Source of the DNA: Woeseia sp.
GTDB taxonomy: Bacteria; Pseudomonadota; Gammaproteobacteria; Steroidobacterales; Woeseiaceae
Direction of reading: 5' to 3'
DNA length: 20,050 bases
Assembly (NCBI GenBank): GCA_018701055.1
Contig: JABIUH010000273.1
Coordinates: 1 to 20,050, forward strand
The notes beneath the pieces are model-generated. The model did no database searches. It was not told the origin of the DNA and saw only the letters and a list, made by a program, of their open reading frames with translations. This document shows, one piece after another, positions 7,483-13,986 of the stretch; within the stretch, counting starts at the first letter, position 1, and the number at the start of each line of letters is the position of its first letter. The position numbers and the translations under genes were made by a program.

Positions 7483-8409
7483 TCAGCCTACTGACGCCTG
7501 TCTGTTCTCGACCAAGCCCATGAATAATTCTTCCAGTCGATTTGCTTTATTACGCAGACTTACGACGGCGATGCTTCGCTCTGCAAGTGCACCGAAAATC
7601 GCGTTCAGGTCGTCGCCAGAATTTATTGCAACTTCAAGCTCGTGTGAATTGACTAAATTGGTTTCGAATCCGGGTAGCGAGGGCGCTTCATCTTGTCCAT
7701 CGCGCAGCGTCAGTATCAAAACTTCGCGCTGCAACTTGCGCAGGACGGTACTCATGGGCGCATCTTCTATGATGACGCCTTCATCAATAATCGCGACATC
7801 ACGACACAGGTTCTCTGCCTCTTCCAGATAGTGCGTGGTCAAAATGATGGTTGTGCCGGCTTCATTCCTACGTTGCAGAAAGTCCCACATCGAACGTCGA
7901 ATTTCGATGTCGACGCCAGCGGTTGGCTCATCGAGTATGAGTAATCGCGGTTCGTGGATTAATGCCCGTGCGATCATGAGTCGTCGCTTCATGCCGCCAG
8001 ACAAAGTGCGCGCCGCGTCGAAACGTCGATCCCAAAGCCTGAGCTCCGTCAAATACTGTTCCGCACGCTGCAGCGCAAGTGGTCTATCAATGCCGTAGTA
8101 GCCGGCCTGATTGACGACGATATTTAACACCGGCTCGAACATATTCATGTTCAATTCTTGCGGGACCAATCCTATGCAGGCCTTGGCCGCCTCAAGGTCG
8201 GTGTCAATATTGTGGCCAAAGATCTCTACTTTGCCGGAGGTCTTGCTGATCAGAGACGACATAATTCCAATCGCCGTTGTCTTACCAGCACCATTCGGAC
8301 CGAGTAATGCGTAAAAGTCGCCAGGATTGACGTTAAAATCAATCCCCTTTAGCGCGTGGACGTCATTTCCGTAAGTCTTCGTTAGTTTTTCAATGGATAG
8401 AGCTTTCAT
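7483..8409 (-). CDS. yadG: ABC transporter ATP-binding protein, YadG-like
   Basis: A 308-aa ATPase, the same length as E. coli YadG and closely similar throughout (for example GLVPQELN, NQAGYYGIDR, LSGGMKRRLMIARALIHEP and the C-terminal RNKANRLEELF). Walker A GPNGAGKT is at residues 37-44, signature LSGGM at 136-140, Walker B LLILDEP at 156-162 and the switch His at 193. It powers the YadH permease encoded just downstream. The start is set by the homology (MKALSIEKLTKTYG). There is no Shine-Dalgarno sequence: a 9-bp perfect palindrome ends two bases before the ATG, so translation may be leaderless or controlled by the hairpin. Confidence 0.93.
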   Translation of the reverse strand: MKALSIEKLTKTYGNDVHALKGIDFNVNPGDFYALLGPNGAGKTTAIGIMSSLISKTSGKVEIFGHNIDTDLEAAKACIGLVPQELNMNMFEPVLNIVVNQAGYYGIDRPLALQRAEQYLTELRLWDRRFDAARTLSGGMKRRLMIARALIHEPRLLILDEPTAGVDIEIRRSMWDFLQRRNEAGTTIILTTHYLEEAENLCRDVAIIDEGVIIEDAPMSTVLRKLQREVLILTLRDGQDEAPSLPGFETNLVNSHELEVAINSGDDLNAIFGALAERSIAVVSLRNKANRLEELFMGLVENRQASVG

Positions 8410-8411
8410 GC

Positions 8412-8432
8412 GACGCGTATTGTATACGCGTC
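8412..8432 (-). promoter_or_regulatory. Perfect palindrome covering the expected yadG ribosome binding site
   Basis: The arms GACGCGTAT (8412-8420) and ATACGCGTC (8424-8432) are perfect reverse complements around a 3-nt centre. The palindrome ends two bases before the yadG ATG. On the minus strand its centre includes TACAAT, a good -10 match, which would start transcripts almost at the ATG; the matching -35 is poor. It may be an operator, a hairpin that hides the start, or part of a leaderless promoter. Confidence 0.6.
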
Positions 8433-8600
8433 TCGATGGAATCGTTGATTATTTCTTTCCTGGCCAATCCGCCCACCGAAGCCCAGGAATGCTTATTGAT
8501 AAGAGGCAGATTGAGCAATTCCGTCCGTATTTAGGCCCGCCTTGTCCTTCGAACTTACTGTTCTCAGACAGCATCCAGGAAATACTGGATCAGAAAGTCC
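8433..8600. other. Gene-free gap between the 223-aa gene and yadG
   Basis: No gene is recognisable here. Two adjacent small inverted repeats lie close to the end of the 223-aa gene: ATCCAG/CTGGAT (8573-8578/8585-8590) and CTGT/ACAG (8558-8561/8568-8571). They could fold in the mRNA 3' end, but no U-tract follows on the minus strand, so no standard terminator is claimed. Confidence 0.4.
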
Positions 8601-9272
8601 CTAATTGTTGTTCGATTTTTTTACCTGTGCAACGCGATACTGGGGCGTTGCGGTTTTACGTGCGGCCACCGACCAGGTATTCGGCCTTTCAGCAGAAGCG
8701 TCCGTCAGAAACGTCTGTAGTGCCGTGATTTGTGCGGCGAAACTGGCCAACGCTTGTCGACTGAGCCCGCTTCCAAGTAACTTACGCCACAGATCAGGAC
8801 GGTGCGAAAGGCGAATCACGGGCGAATCGCCAGTTGCCCTAAACCCCTCCAGCAATTCGATTACCGTTTGTTCGGCGATGCGCTCGCTCCAATATACTGT
8901 CGCGCCAAATGTAAGACGTAGTGCGTACGGATTTCTTTGTGCCAGCTGCCAAGCGAAACTCAGGCCGGCGGAAACCAGCGTCTCGACATCGGCAGATTGC
9001 TGCACGCCAAAGAGATCGCGCGCTCGTTCGTCAGCGAGCATGCGGGTCCAGTAGGCGTCCTCATTTTCTCTAAATGAAAACAACAGGAATGGCGTCTTCG
9101 CGAGTCGCTTGATCTCCGTTGCCGTCAAATTCGTGATGCGCTCGATGAGCTCGGCGGGAAGTGCTTCCAACCCTCGGCGAAGCTCCGTCTGGCGTTGCAG
9201 CAGCGTGAGCCAGGATCGATTCAAAGCTGCAACATTCTCGAAATCTGCCTCTTCAGGCCCTCTAAATCCCAT
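8601..9272 (-). CDS. Uncharacterised 223-aa protein
   Basis: I do not recognise the family. The protein looks soluble and largely helical: no signal peptide, no membrane segment, no cysteine, many Leu, Ala, Arg and Glu residues, and a polar basic tail (VAQVKKSNNN). Visible segments are LNRSWLTLLQRQTELRRGLEALP (16-38), NEDAYWTRMLADE (71-83) and FAWQLAQRNPYALRLTFG. The gene is clearly translated: GGGAGG (9279-9284) sits 6 nt before the ATG. It is divergent from an orphan FlhC-family regulator across 143 bp of AT-rich DNA, so the regulator may control it. It is 191 bp upstream of yadG on the same strand and might be read through into that operon. Confidence 0.75.
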   Translation of the reverse strand: MGFRGPEEADFENVAALNRSWLTLLQRQTELRRGLEALPAELIERITNLTATEIKRLAKTPFLLFSFRENEDAYWTRMLADERARDLFGVQQSADVETLVSAGLSFAWQLAQRNPYALRLTFGATVYWSERIAEQTVIELLEGFRATGDSPVIRLSHRPDLWRKLLGSGLSRQALASFAAQITALQTFLTDASAERPNTWSVAARKTATPQYRVAQVKKSNNN

Positions 9273-9278
9273 AATTTT

Positions 9279-9284
9279 CCTCCC
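9279..9284 (-). promoter_or_regulatory. Strong ribosome binding site of the 223-aa gene
   Basis: GGGAGG on the minus strand, 6 nt before the ATG at 9272. This is one of the best Shine-Dalgarno matches in the window and supports both the reality and the start of this unknown gene. Confidence 0.7.
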
Positions 9285-9351
9285 AAATACCCGCTTCTCG
9301 ATCTGTTTTTGCTGGCAATGCTGAATTATTAGAATTCTTATTACATTCCCA

Positions 9352-9380
9352 TTTACGGATACTATAGTCTCTTGTATAAC
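9352..9380 (+). promoter_or_regulatory. Probable sigma-70 promoter of the FlhC-like gene
   Basis: TTTACG (9352-9357), a 17-nt spacer, then TATAAC (9375-9380). Four of six and five of six bases match the consensus at the best spacing. Transcription would start near 9387, giving a leader of about 29 nt that ends with AGGGG at 9406-9410 as the ribosome binding site. ACTATA occurs twice (9361 and 9379) and may be a binding site. Confidence 0.5.
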
Positions 9381-9415
9381 TATATATGATTAAAAACTAG
9401 CATAAAGGGGAAGAT

Positions 9416-9976
9416 ATGCGCCTGACGGATAACCGATATTCGGGAGAAAAGCAACAATTTGAGCTAGCGCTGAGAATGATTCAGCACGAAGCGCGGACCA
9501 GGACCATTCGGCTATGCACGGGTTTAAGCGACGACCGAATTCGCAAGGTCTATACGACCTACTTTAGAAATAGTGGCGATATGGCGGTCAAGCGGCGCAG
9601 AGGAAAATCGCCGCGGCAAATAAATTTGTTCGTTAAGACACCCCAGCATCAACTGGAGGCAACCACCCTGATCGCATTATTTTGCAACAGCTTATTACTT
9701 CGGGTCGATACATCGAACAAGGTCTATGCCCGCTGGCCGCGACCAGACGTCGAGTATGGCCATCGGGTTTGCCGTGCGTTTGAGACCTACCAAATGCTGC
9801 ACCCCCAAGCCGCGTTGAATTTTGAATGGGCGTGGAATTTACTGCAGAGCATCGTGCGCAACGACGAGCTTTATCTGGCGGTTTGTCGGCGCTGTCGGAG
9901 CAAGTATGTACAAGATGCCTATGCCCTCGATCGTCGTATTTGCCCAAGTTGTTCGTTGAGCGGTAAACCGCACTGA
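9416..9976 (+). CDS. FlhC-family transcriptional regulator (orphan, no FlhD)
   Basis: A 186-aa protein that resembles FlhC, the DNA-binding and zinc-binding half of the flagellar master regulator FlhD4C2. A helical N-terminal half with a likely helix-turn-helix (about 28-50, TIRLCTGLSDDRIRKVYTTYF) is followed by a basic stretch (VKRRRGKSPRQ), a central helical region and a C-terminal zinc site. Cys157 and Cys160 form one pair and Cys176 and Cys179 the other, almost the spacing of E. coli FlhC (137, 140, 157, 160). No flhD and no flagellar gene is in the window. The strong ribosome binding site AGGGG lies 5 nt before the ATG. It probably regulates something other than flagella, perhaps the divergent 223-aa gene. 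The family call rests on pattern and memory, not a search. Confidence 0.75.
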   Translation: MRLTDNRYSGEKQQFELALRMIQHEARTRTIRLCTGLSDDRIRKVYTTYFRNSGDMAVKRRRGKSPRQINLFVKTPQHQLEATTLIALFCNSLLLRVDTSNKVYARWPRPDVEYGHRVCRAFETYQMLHPQAALNFEWAWNLLQSIVRNDELYLAVCRRCRSKYVQDAYALDRRICPSCSLSGKPH

Positions 9977-10013
9977 TTCAAGTCCGGCAAACATTCGCTA
10001 CACTACGCTGGAT

Positions 10014-10901
10014 ATGAATAGCCAAAACGTATTTGCCGGCGCATTCGTCGATCGATCCGGTCACAGGAGAGAAGACCCGGACTGGCTGATTGCGGCCATC
10101 CGCAGCGATAACGCGCGATTTTTGCCGGTGTGGAAAAATCAGTGTTTGACCAGCGGAGAGTCGCCGCGGGTCAATCTGGTCGGAAAGTCAGTAGCGAATC
10201 AATACCTGGTCGAGGAAGAAGCAATCTTTCTCGGCATCTTCAATGATCAGCCTGTCTTTGCACTCCCTATTAGTGACGAGGTCACCGCCCCATTCGATGC
10301 AGCGGACGATTTTCATGATCTGCGCTACCTTGGCAGCGTGCTGCCAGCGGATGAATCAAATCTCACTGCACAGGCAATTGCCCTAATTAATTGGCACCAA
10401 TTGCAGAAGTTCTGCGGAATTTGCGGCTCGGCAACACGGAACGTGTCCGGCGGCAACACACGCCAATGTATCAACGAGGAATGCGGCAACCGCATATTTC
10501 CCCGTGTTGACCCGGCGATTATAGTATTGGTCTCAAGAGGCGATCAGTGCTTGCTTGGCCGTCAGAATAGCTGGCCGGAAGGTCGGTACTCGACAATCGC
10601 AGGATTCGTCGAACCCGGAGAGAGCCTCGAAGACGCGGTACGCCGCGAAGTGCTGGAGGAAACCAACATTCGGGTCGGCTCCGTTCACTACCATAGCTCG
10701 CAACCCTGGCCGTTTCCCTCCTCCCTTATGCTCGGCTTTACCGCTAGCGGAGAATCCGAAGAGATCCTTCTGAATGACGGAGAACTGGAGGACGCGCGCT
10801 GGTTTAGTCACAAGGAACTCCGCTCGGGTTTTCCAAAGCTTCCGTATCGACTCTCAATTGCCAGACGTCTCGTCGACAATTGGCTAACAAGTAACGGCTA
10901 A
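10014..10901 (+). CDS. nudC: NAD(H) pyrophosphatase / NAD-cap decapping hydrolase NudC
   Basis: A 295-aa Nudix hydrolase that cleaves NADH to NMNH and AMP and removes NAD caps from RNA. The zinc ribbon is formed by Cys134, Cys137, Cys152 and Cys157. FPRVDPAIIVLV leads into the Nudix domain. The Nudix box starts GFVEPGESLEDAVRREV at residue 197 and ends with the catalytic EETNI. The NudC-specific tail motif SQPWPFPSSLM is at 229-239. It is longer than E. coli NudC (257 aa) at the N-terminus. The following NRDE gene starts 12 nt after its stop, so they probably share a transcript. Confidence 0.95.
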   Translation: MNSQNVFAGAFVDRSGHRREDPDWLIAAIRSDNARFLPVWKNQCLTSGESPRVNLVGKSVANQYLVEEEAIFLGIFNDQPVFALPISDEVTAPFDAADDFHDLRYLGSVLPADESNLTAQAIALINWHQLQKFCGICGSATRNVSGGNTRQCINEECGNRIFPRVDPAIIVLVSRGDQCLLGRQNSWPEGRYSTIAGFVEPGESLEDAVRREVLEETNIRVGSVHYHSSQPWPFPSSLMLGFTASGESEEILLNDGELEDARWFSHKELRSGFPKLPYRLSIARRLVDNWLTSNG

Positions 10902-10913
10902 GCGGACCATCAG

Positions 10914-11672
10914 ATGTGTTTGGTCGTTTTTGCATGGCAGGTTCACCCGAAATTTCCGCTGGTGATAGCGGCCAATCGCGATGAGCTTCATAGTCGCCCG
11001 ACGCAGGCGTTACATTGGTGGGCGGACGAACCTACCCTTCTAGGCGGCAGAGATTTACAAGCAGGTGGGACTTGGTTTTCTGTCGCACGGAATGGACGCA
11101 TCGCAACGGTCACCAACTACCGTGAAAGTCACACGCGACAATCTTCGCGGCGCTCGAGAGGAGAGTTGGTCACCCAATTTTTGACCGGCGAAAAATCACC
11201 TAACGACTACGCAAGCAACATTCCAATTGATAACTACGCAGGATTTAACCTGCTGGTCGCAGACCAAAATGAACTTTGCTATCTGTCTAATCGCGGTGAT
11301 GCACCAAAAACTCTGGAGCCAGGTATTTACGGCCTCAGCAATGCATCGCTCGATACACCCTGGTGGAAATTGGAGCAAACAAGAACGACCTTAGAAAAAC
11401 TAATCGCTGGGAACCGGGTCAACGAAACAACGCTGCTGCGAATGATGGCTAATAAAGAGAAGGCGCCCGTCGACGACGTTCCGGCAGGTCCACTGCCATT
11501 CGAAATCGGCCGCGCGTTGACAGCTCCTTTCATTGTTACACCGGAATACGGCACTCGTTGCACCAGCATCTTGCTAAGGCACCAAAATGGTCAGATAGCG
11601 GTGACCGAGCGACGATTTGATGCGCGCGGGAAGTCGACCGGCGATTCGCGCTTCAGCTTCGTTGAGCGCTAA
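10914..11672 (+). CDS. NRDE/TANGO2-family protein
   Basis: A 252-aa member of the NRDE (TANGO2, Ser/Thr-rich T10) family. Cys2 in MCLVVFAW and the Asn-Arg-Asp-Glu motif at 21-24 (AANRDELHSRPT) are the family signatures. GGRDLQAGGTWFSVARNGRIATVTN (about 44-68) is the second conserved block and GIYGLSNASLDTPWWK (about 137-152) the third. The N-terminal Cys suggests an Ntn-hydrolase-like fold. The human homologue TANGO2 is linked to metabolic disease and haem or lipid handling; the bacterial role is not established. The upstream nudC is 12 nt away. Its stop overlaps the stop of the convergent esterase by three bases. Confidence 0.9.
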   Translation: MCLVVFAWQVHPKFPLVIAANRDELHSRPTQALHWWADEPTLLGGRDLQAGGTWFSVARNGRIATVTNYRESHTRQSSRRSRGELVTQFLTGEKSPNDYASNIPIDNYAGFNLLVADQNELCYLSNRGDAPKTLEPGIYGLSNASLDTPWWKLEQTRTTLEKLIAGNRVNETTLLRMMANKEKAPVDDVPAGPLPFEIGRALTAPFIVTPEYGTRCTSILLRHQNGQIAVTERRFDARGKSTGDSRFSFVER

Positions 11673-12340
11673 TCTGTATTGGCAAACACCGACATTAACC
11701 AACGACGAATGTCCGCTATTTCATCAGGACATACAGCATGCGCCATCGGATATTCACGCCAATCGATATCAAATCCCGCTGCCATGAGCCGGTTCCGGGC
11801 GTTAGCCCCCATTGCCAGCGGCAAAACCGGATCGAAGCTGCCGTGCGCCATAAAGACGGGTAGATCGCGAGATTGAAGTACCGCCTCTTCCATGTCTCCA
11901 CGCAGCGGTAAGTAGGTCGACAAAGCCATCAACCCAGCCAGCGATTGCGCATGGCCAATCCCGGCAAGCATCGCAATTGCGCCGCCCTGCGAGAATCCCG
12001 CGACAGCGATCCGCTCGTAAGCGATGCCACGCTCATGTTCACGTTGAATGAGTTCAAGCAAGATCTGGCGACTTTCCTCGATGCCAGCATCATCCAACTG
12101 GCCATCGCGATCGAGTGCCAGAATGTCAAACCACGCGCGCATTTCGGCGCCACCGTTAATGGTCACCGGTCGAACCGGCGCGTGTGGAAAAACGAAGCGC
12201 AAATTGGCACTGCCCTCTAAATCCAACTCAGGCACGATGGGCTCGAAATCATGCCCGTCGGCACCGAGACCATGTAACCAGATTACAGATCCGTCTGCGT
12301 TCCCCGCGGGCTCAACCTCCACTGTTTCTACTGTTGGCAT
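11669..12340 (-). CDS. Serine carboxylesterase / phospholipase, alpha/beta hydrolase
   Basis: A 223-aa cytoplasmic alpha/beta hydrolase of the carboxylesterase 2 / lysophospholipase family that includes Pseudomonas EstB. WLHGLGADGHDFEPIVPEL (21-39) forms the oxyanion strand. The nucleophile is Ser117 in GFSQGG (115-120), Asp170 lies in AHGSFDPVLP and His201 in MAHAVCPDEI, completing the triad. FPHAPVRPVTINGG (51-64) is also typical. It likely hydrolyses short-chain esters or lysophospholipids. It reads toward the NRDE gene, and the two stops (TAG here, TAA there) overlap. GGGA lies about 7 nt before the ATG. Confidence 0.92.
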   Translation of the reverse strand: MPTVETVEVEPAGNADGSVIWLHGLGADGHDFEPIVPELDLEGSANLRFVFPHAPVRPVTINGGAEMRAWFDILALDRDGQLDDAGIEESRQILLELIQREHERGIAYERIAVAGFSQGGAIAMLAGIGHAQSLAGLMALSTYLPLRGDMEEAVLQSRDLPVFMAHGSFDPVLPLAMGANARNRLMAAGFDIDWREYPMAHAVCPDEIADIRRWLMSVFANTD

Positions 12341-12477
12341 GACGTTTTCCCAGCACCAAAAGCGTGCAGTCTGATATGCGCGCCACCCGTTAGCAAGGGT
12401 CGCAGCAGCAAAGCAATTCTGGGATAGTGCTCGGATCTGAGATGATCAATCTGATATCCCACGTTGGAGAATAAGAA
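12341..12477. other. Divergent intergenic region between esterase and argH
   Basis: A 137-bp gap that must hold both promoters. TGGGATA (12420-12426) and TATCCCA (12455-12461) are inverted repeats on either side of a segment with ATCTGA repeats just upstream of the argH ribosome binding site (GGAG, 12466-12469). I see no clear ArgR box and no strong -35/-10 pair. Confidence 0.35.
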
Positions 12478-13659
12478 ATGAGTCGGCTTTGGGAAAAAGG
12501 TCTGCCACTGGATGAGCGCGTGTTGCGATACACGGCGGGTGAGGATCATTTGTTGGATGCTCGCCTTCTCGCTTATGACGTTCGTGGCTCCATCGCGCAC
12601 GCTGAAATGCTCGCGGAACAAGGCTTGCTTGAGCAAGACGACAGCGTGGCAATTAGTGCCGCACTACGTGAACTACACACCGAGTTCGAAGCCGGTGAAT
12701 GGACGATTCAATTAGAAGACGAAGACGTTCATACAGCGCTGGAGTCACGCTTAATCGACAAAATAGGTGCGGCCGGTGGGAGAGTTCACCTGGGGCGCTC
12801 ACGCAACGATCAGGTGTTGACCGCGATGCGGCTGTATTTGCGGGATGCGACCGGAGCGGTATCCGATAGCGTTCAGGGCCTGCTGAAGGCAATCGAAACA
12901 CTGACCTCAAAAGAGGGGGAAATACCGCTGCCCGGTACGACGCACATGCAGCATGCGATGCCCTCGACCGTAGCGCTTTGGGCAGGCGGATTTGCAGAGG
13001 CATTCCAGGATGCACAATCCGGGCTCGCAGCCGCGCAACGCAGAACTAACAAGAACCCACTCGGCAGTGCCGCTGGCTACGGCACGCCCGGCTTAAATAT
13101 CAATCGCGATACCACGACTCAAAAGCTCGATTTCGCCGAAACGCAAACGCCGGTTACTGCCGTACAACTTTCTCGAGGAAAAGCAGAGTCGACACTGCTG
13201 TTCGAACTATCCCTGCTGATGCAGGATCTCGGGCGGCTCGCCAGTGATCTGCTACTTTTTTACACGCAGGAATACCGTTACATCACCCTTGCGCCTGAAG
13301 TAACCACTGGATCGTCAATCATGCCGCAAAAAAGAAATCCAGATGTGCTGGAACTGGTACGCGGCGCGGCGGGGACGGTACAAGCTTGCATGCAAGAATG
13401 CATGCTCATCACTGCCAAATTACCATCCGGCTTCCAGCGTGATTTACAGCGTCTCAAGCCACCCGTGTTCCGGGCAATCGATCTGACGATTGAAAGCGTC
13501 GACATCATGGCGTATCTACTTTCAGCGGTGCACTTTCTACCGGACAATATCGTAATGGAAGACGATCTTTACGCGACAGGAGCAGCGTATAAATTGGTGC
13601 AGACAGAGGGCATCCCGTTTCGCGAGGCCTATCGCCGCATTGCAGATAACAACGAGTGA
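12478..13659 (+). CDS. argH: Argininosuccinate lyase, short C-terminus
   Basis: The last enzyme of arginine synthesis, splitting argininosuccinate into arginine and fumarate. At 393 aa it is shorter than the usual 430-465. Family motifs are intact: HLGRSRNDQV (104-113), TTHMQHAMP with His156 (154-162), and the fumarase-superfamily signature GSSIMPQKRNPD with catalytic Ser (278-289). The chain stops just after FREAYRRIADNNE, so the last part of the C-terminal domain is missing compared with E. coli ArgH. I checked the bases after the TGA: no other frame continues the family sequence, so this looks natural rather than a frameshift. GGAG lies 8 nt before the ATG. lptM and polA follow after 89 nt. 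Confidence 0.93.
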   Translation: MSRLWEKGLPLDERVLRYTAGEDHLLDARLLAYDVRGSIAHAEMLAEQGLLEQDDSVAISAALRELHTEFEAGEWTIQLEDEDVHTALESRLIDKIGAAGGRVHLGRSRNDQVLTAMRLYLRDATGAVSDSVQGLLKAIETLTSKEGEIPLPGTTHMQHAMPSTVALWAGGFAEAFQDAQSGLAAAQRRTNKNPLGSAAGYGTPGLNINRDTTTQKLDFAETQTPVTAVQLSRGKAESTLLFELSLLMQDLGRLASDLLLFYTQEYRYITLAPEVTTGSSIMPQKRNPDVLELVRGAAGTVQACMQECMLITAKLPSGFQRDLQRLKPPVFRAIDLTIESVDIMAYLLSAVHFLPDNIVMEDDLYATGAAYKLVQTEGIPFREAYRRIADNNE

Positions 13660-13697
13660 CGGAATAAGCACCGGTACACAGAATTTCCCTTCTGTTC

Positions 13698-13706
13698 TGG
13701 TATACC
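13698..13706 (+). promoter_or_regulatory. Possible extended -10 promoter for lptM-polA
   Basis: TGG followed by TATACC (13701-13706) has the TGn extension that can replace a -35 box. Start would be near 13713, about 36 nt before the lptM ATG. The hexamer is only a moderate match. Confidence 0.35.
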
Positions 13707-13748
13707 ATCAATCTCAACCTGATCGCGGTCAACTGCCTGGAGATCCGC

Positions 13749-13952
13749 ATGCGTAACGCTGTCGCTTCATTCGTATTGCTCCTTCTTTCACTGGCATTCC
13801 TGTCAGCTTGCGGACAGACGGGACCGTTGTTTTTACCGGGTAACCCCAGCCAGATACAAACTTCGCCGCCAGCCGAACCGTCGACTGAAGAAACCGACGA
13901 AGACGATGAAGACGATGAAGACAATCAAGACCCAACAATAAACCGACAATAA
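13749..13952 (+). CDS. lptM: LptM-family small lipoprotein (YifL type)
   Basis: A 67-aa predicted lipoprotein. A hydrophobic signal (about 5-18) ends in the lipobox LSAC with Cys21 as the lipidated residue, followed directly by GQTGPLFLPG, the family signature. In E. coli LptM helps oxidative folding of the LPS translocon LptD in the outer membrane. The tail is strikingly acidic (TEETDEDDEDDEDNQD, about 45-61), unlike E. coli LptM. GGAG (13739-13742) lies 6 nt before the ATG. It stands between argH and polA. A DsbA, also tied to disulfide formation, is encoded 4.6 kb downstream. Confidence 0.88.
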   Translation: MRNAVASFVLLLLSLAFLSACGQTGPLFLPGNPSQIQTSPPAEPSTEETDEDDEDDEDNQDPTINRQ

Positions 13953-13957
13953 AACGG

Positions 13958-13975
13958 CGCGGGCGTAAGCTCGCG
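13958..13975 (+). promoter_or_regulatory. GC-rich hairpin with GTAA tetraloop before the polA ribosome binding site
   Basis: A 7-bp stem (13958-13964 with 13969-13975, one G-U pair) closed by a GTAA loop, a stable GNRA-type tetraloop. It ends 2 nt before AAGAGG (13978-13983), the polA ribosome binding site. It may separate lptM and polA expression. Confidence 0.5.
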
Positions 13976-13986
13976 ATAAGAGGCAA

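Noticed and set aside
8558..8571. CTGT-N6-ACAG as a LexA box
   Set aside because: The gammaproteobacterial LexA box needs an 8-nt spacer, and the site is downstream of a gene with no SOS role.
8551..8579. GAACTT followed 17 nt later by TCCAG, resembling an RpoE-type promoter on the plus strand
   Set aside because: The -10 is poor, and it would only make a transcript antisense to the 223-aa gene, with no terminator or structure to support it.
8393..8728. A 111-codon plus-strand frame crossing the gap before yadG
   Set aside because: It starts inside yadG, ends inside the 223-aa gene, has no ribosome binding site and resembles no family.
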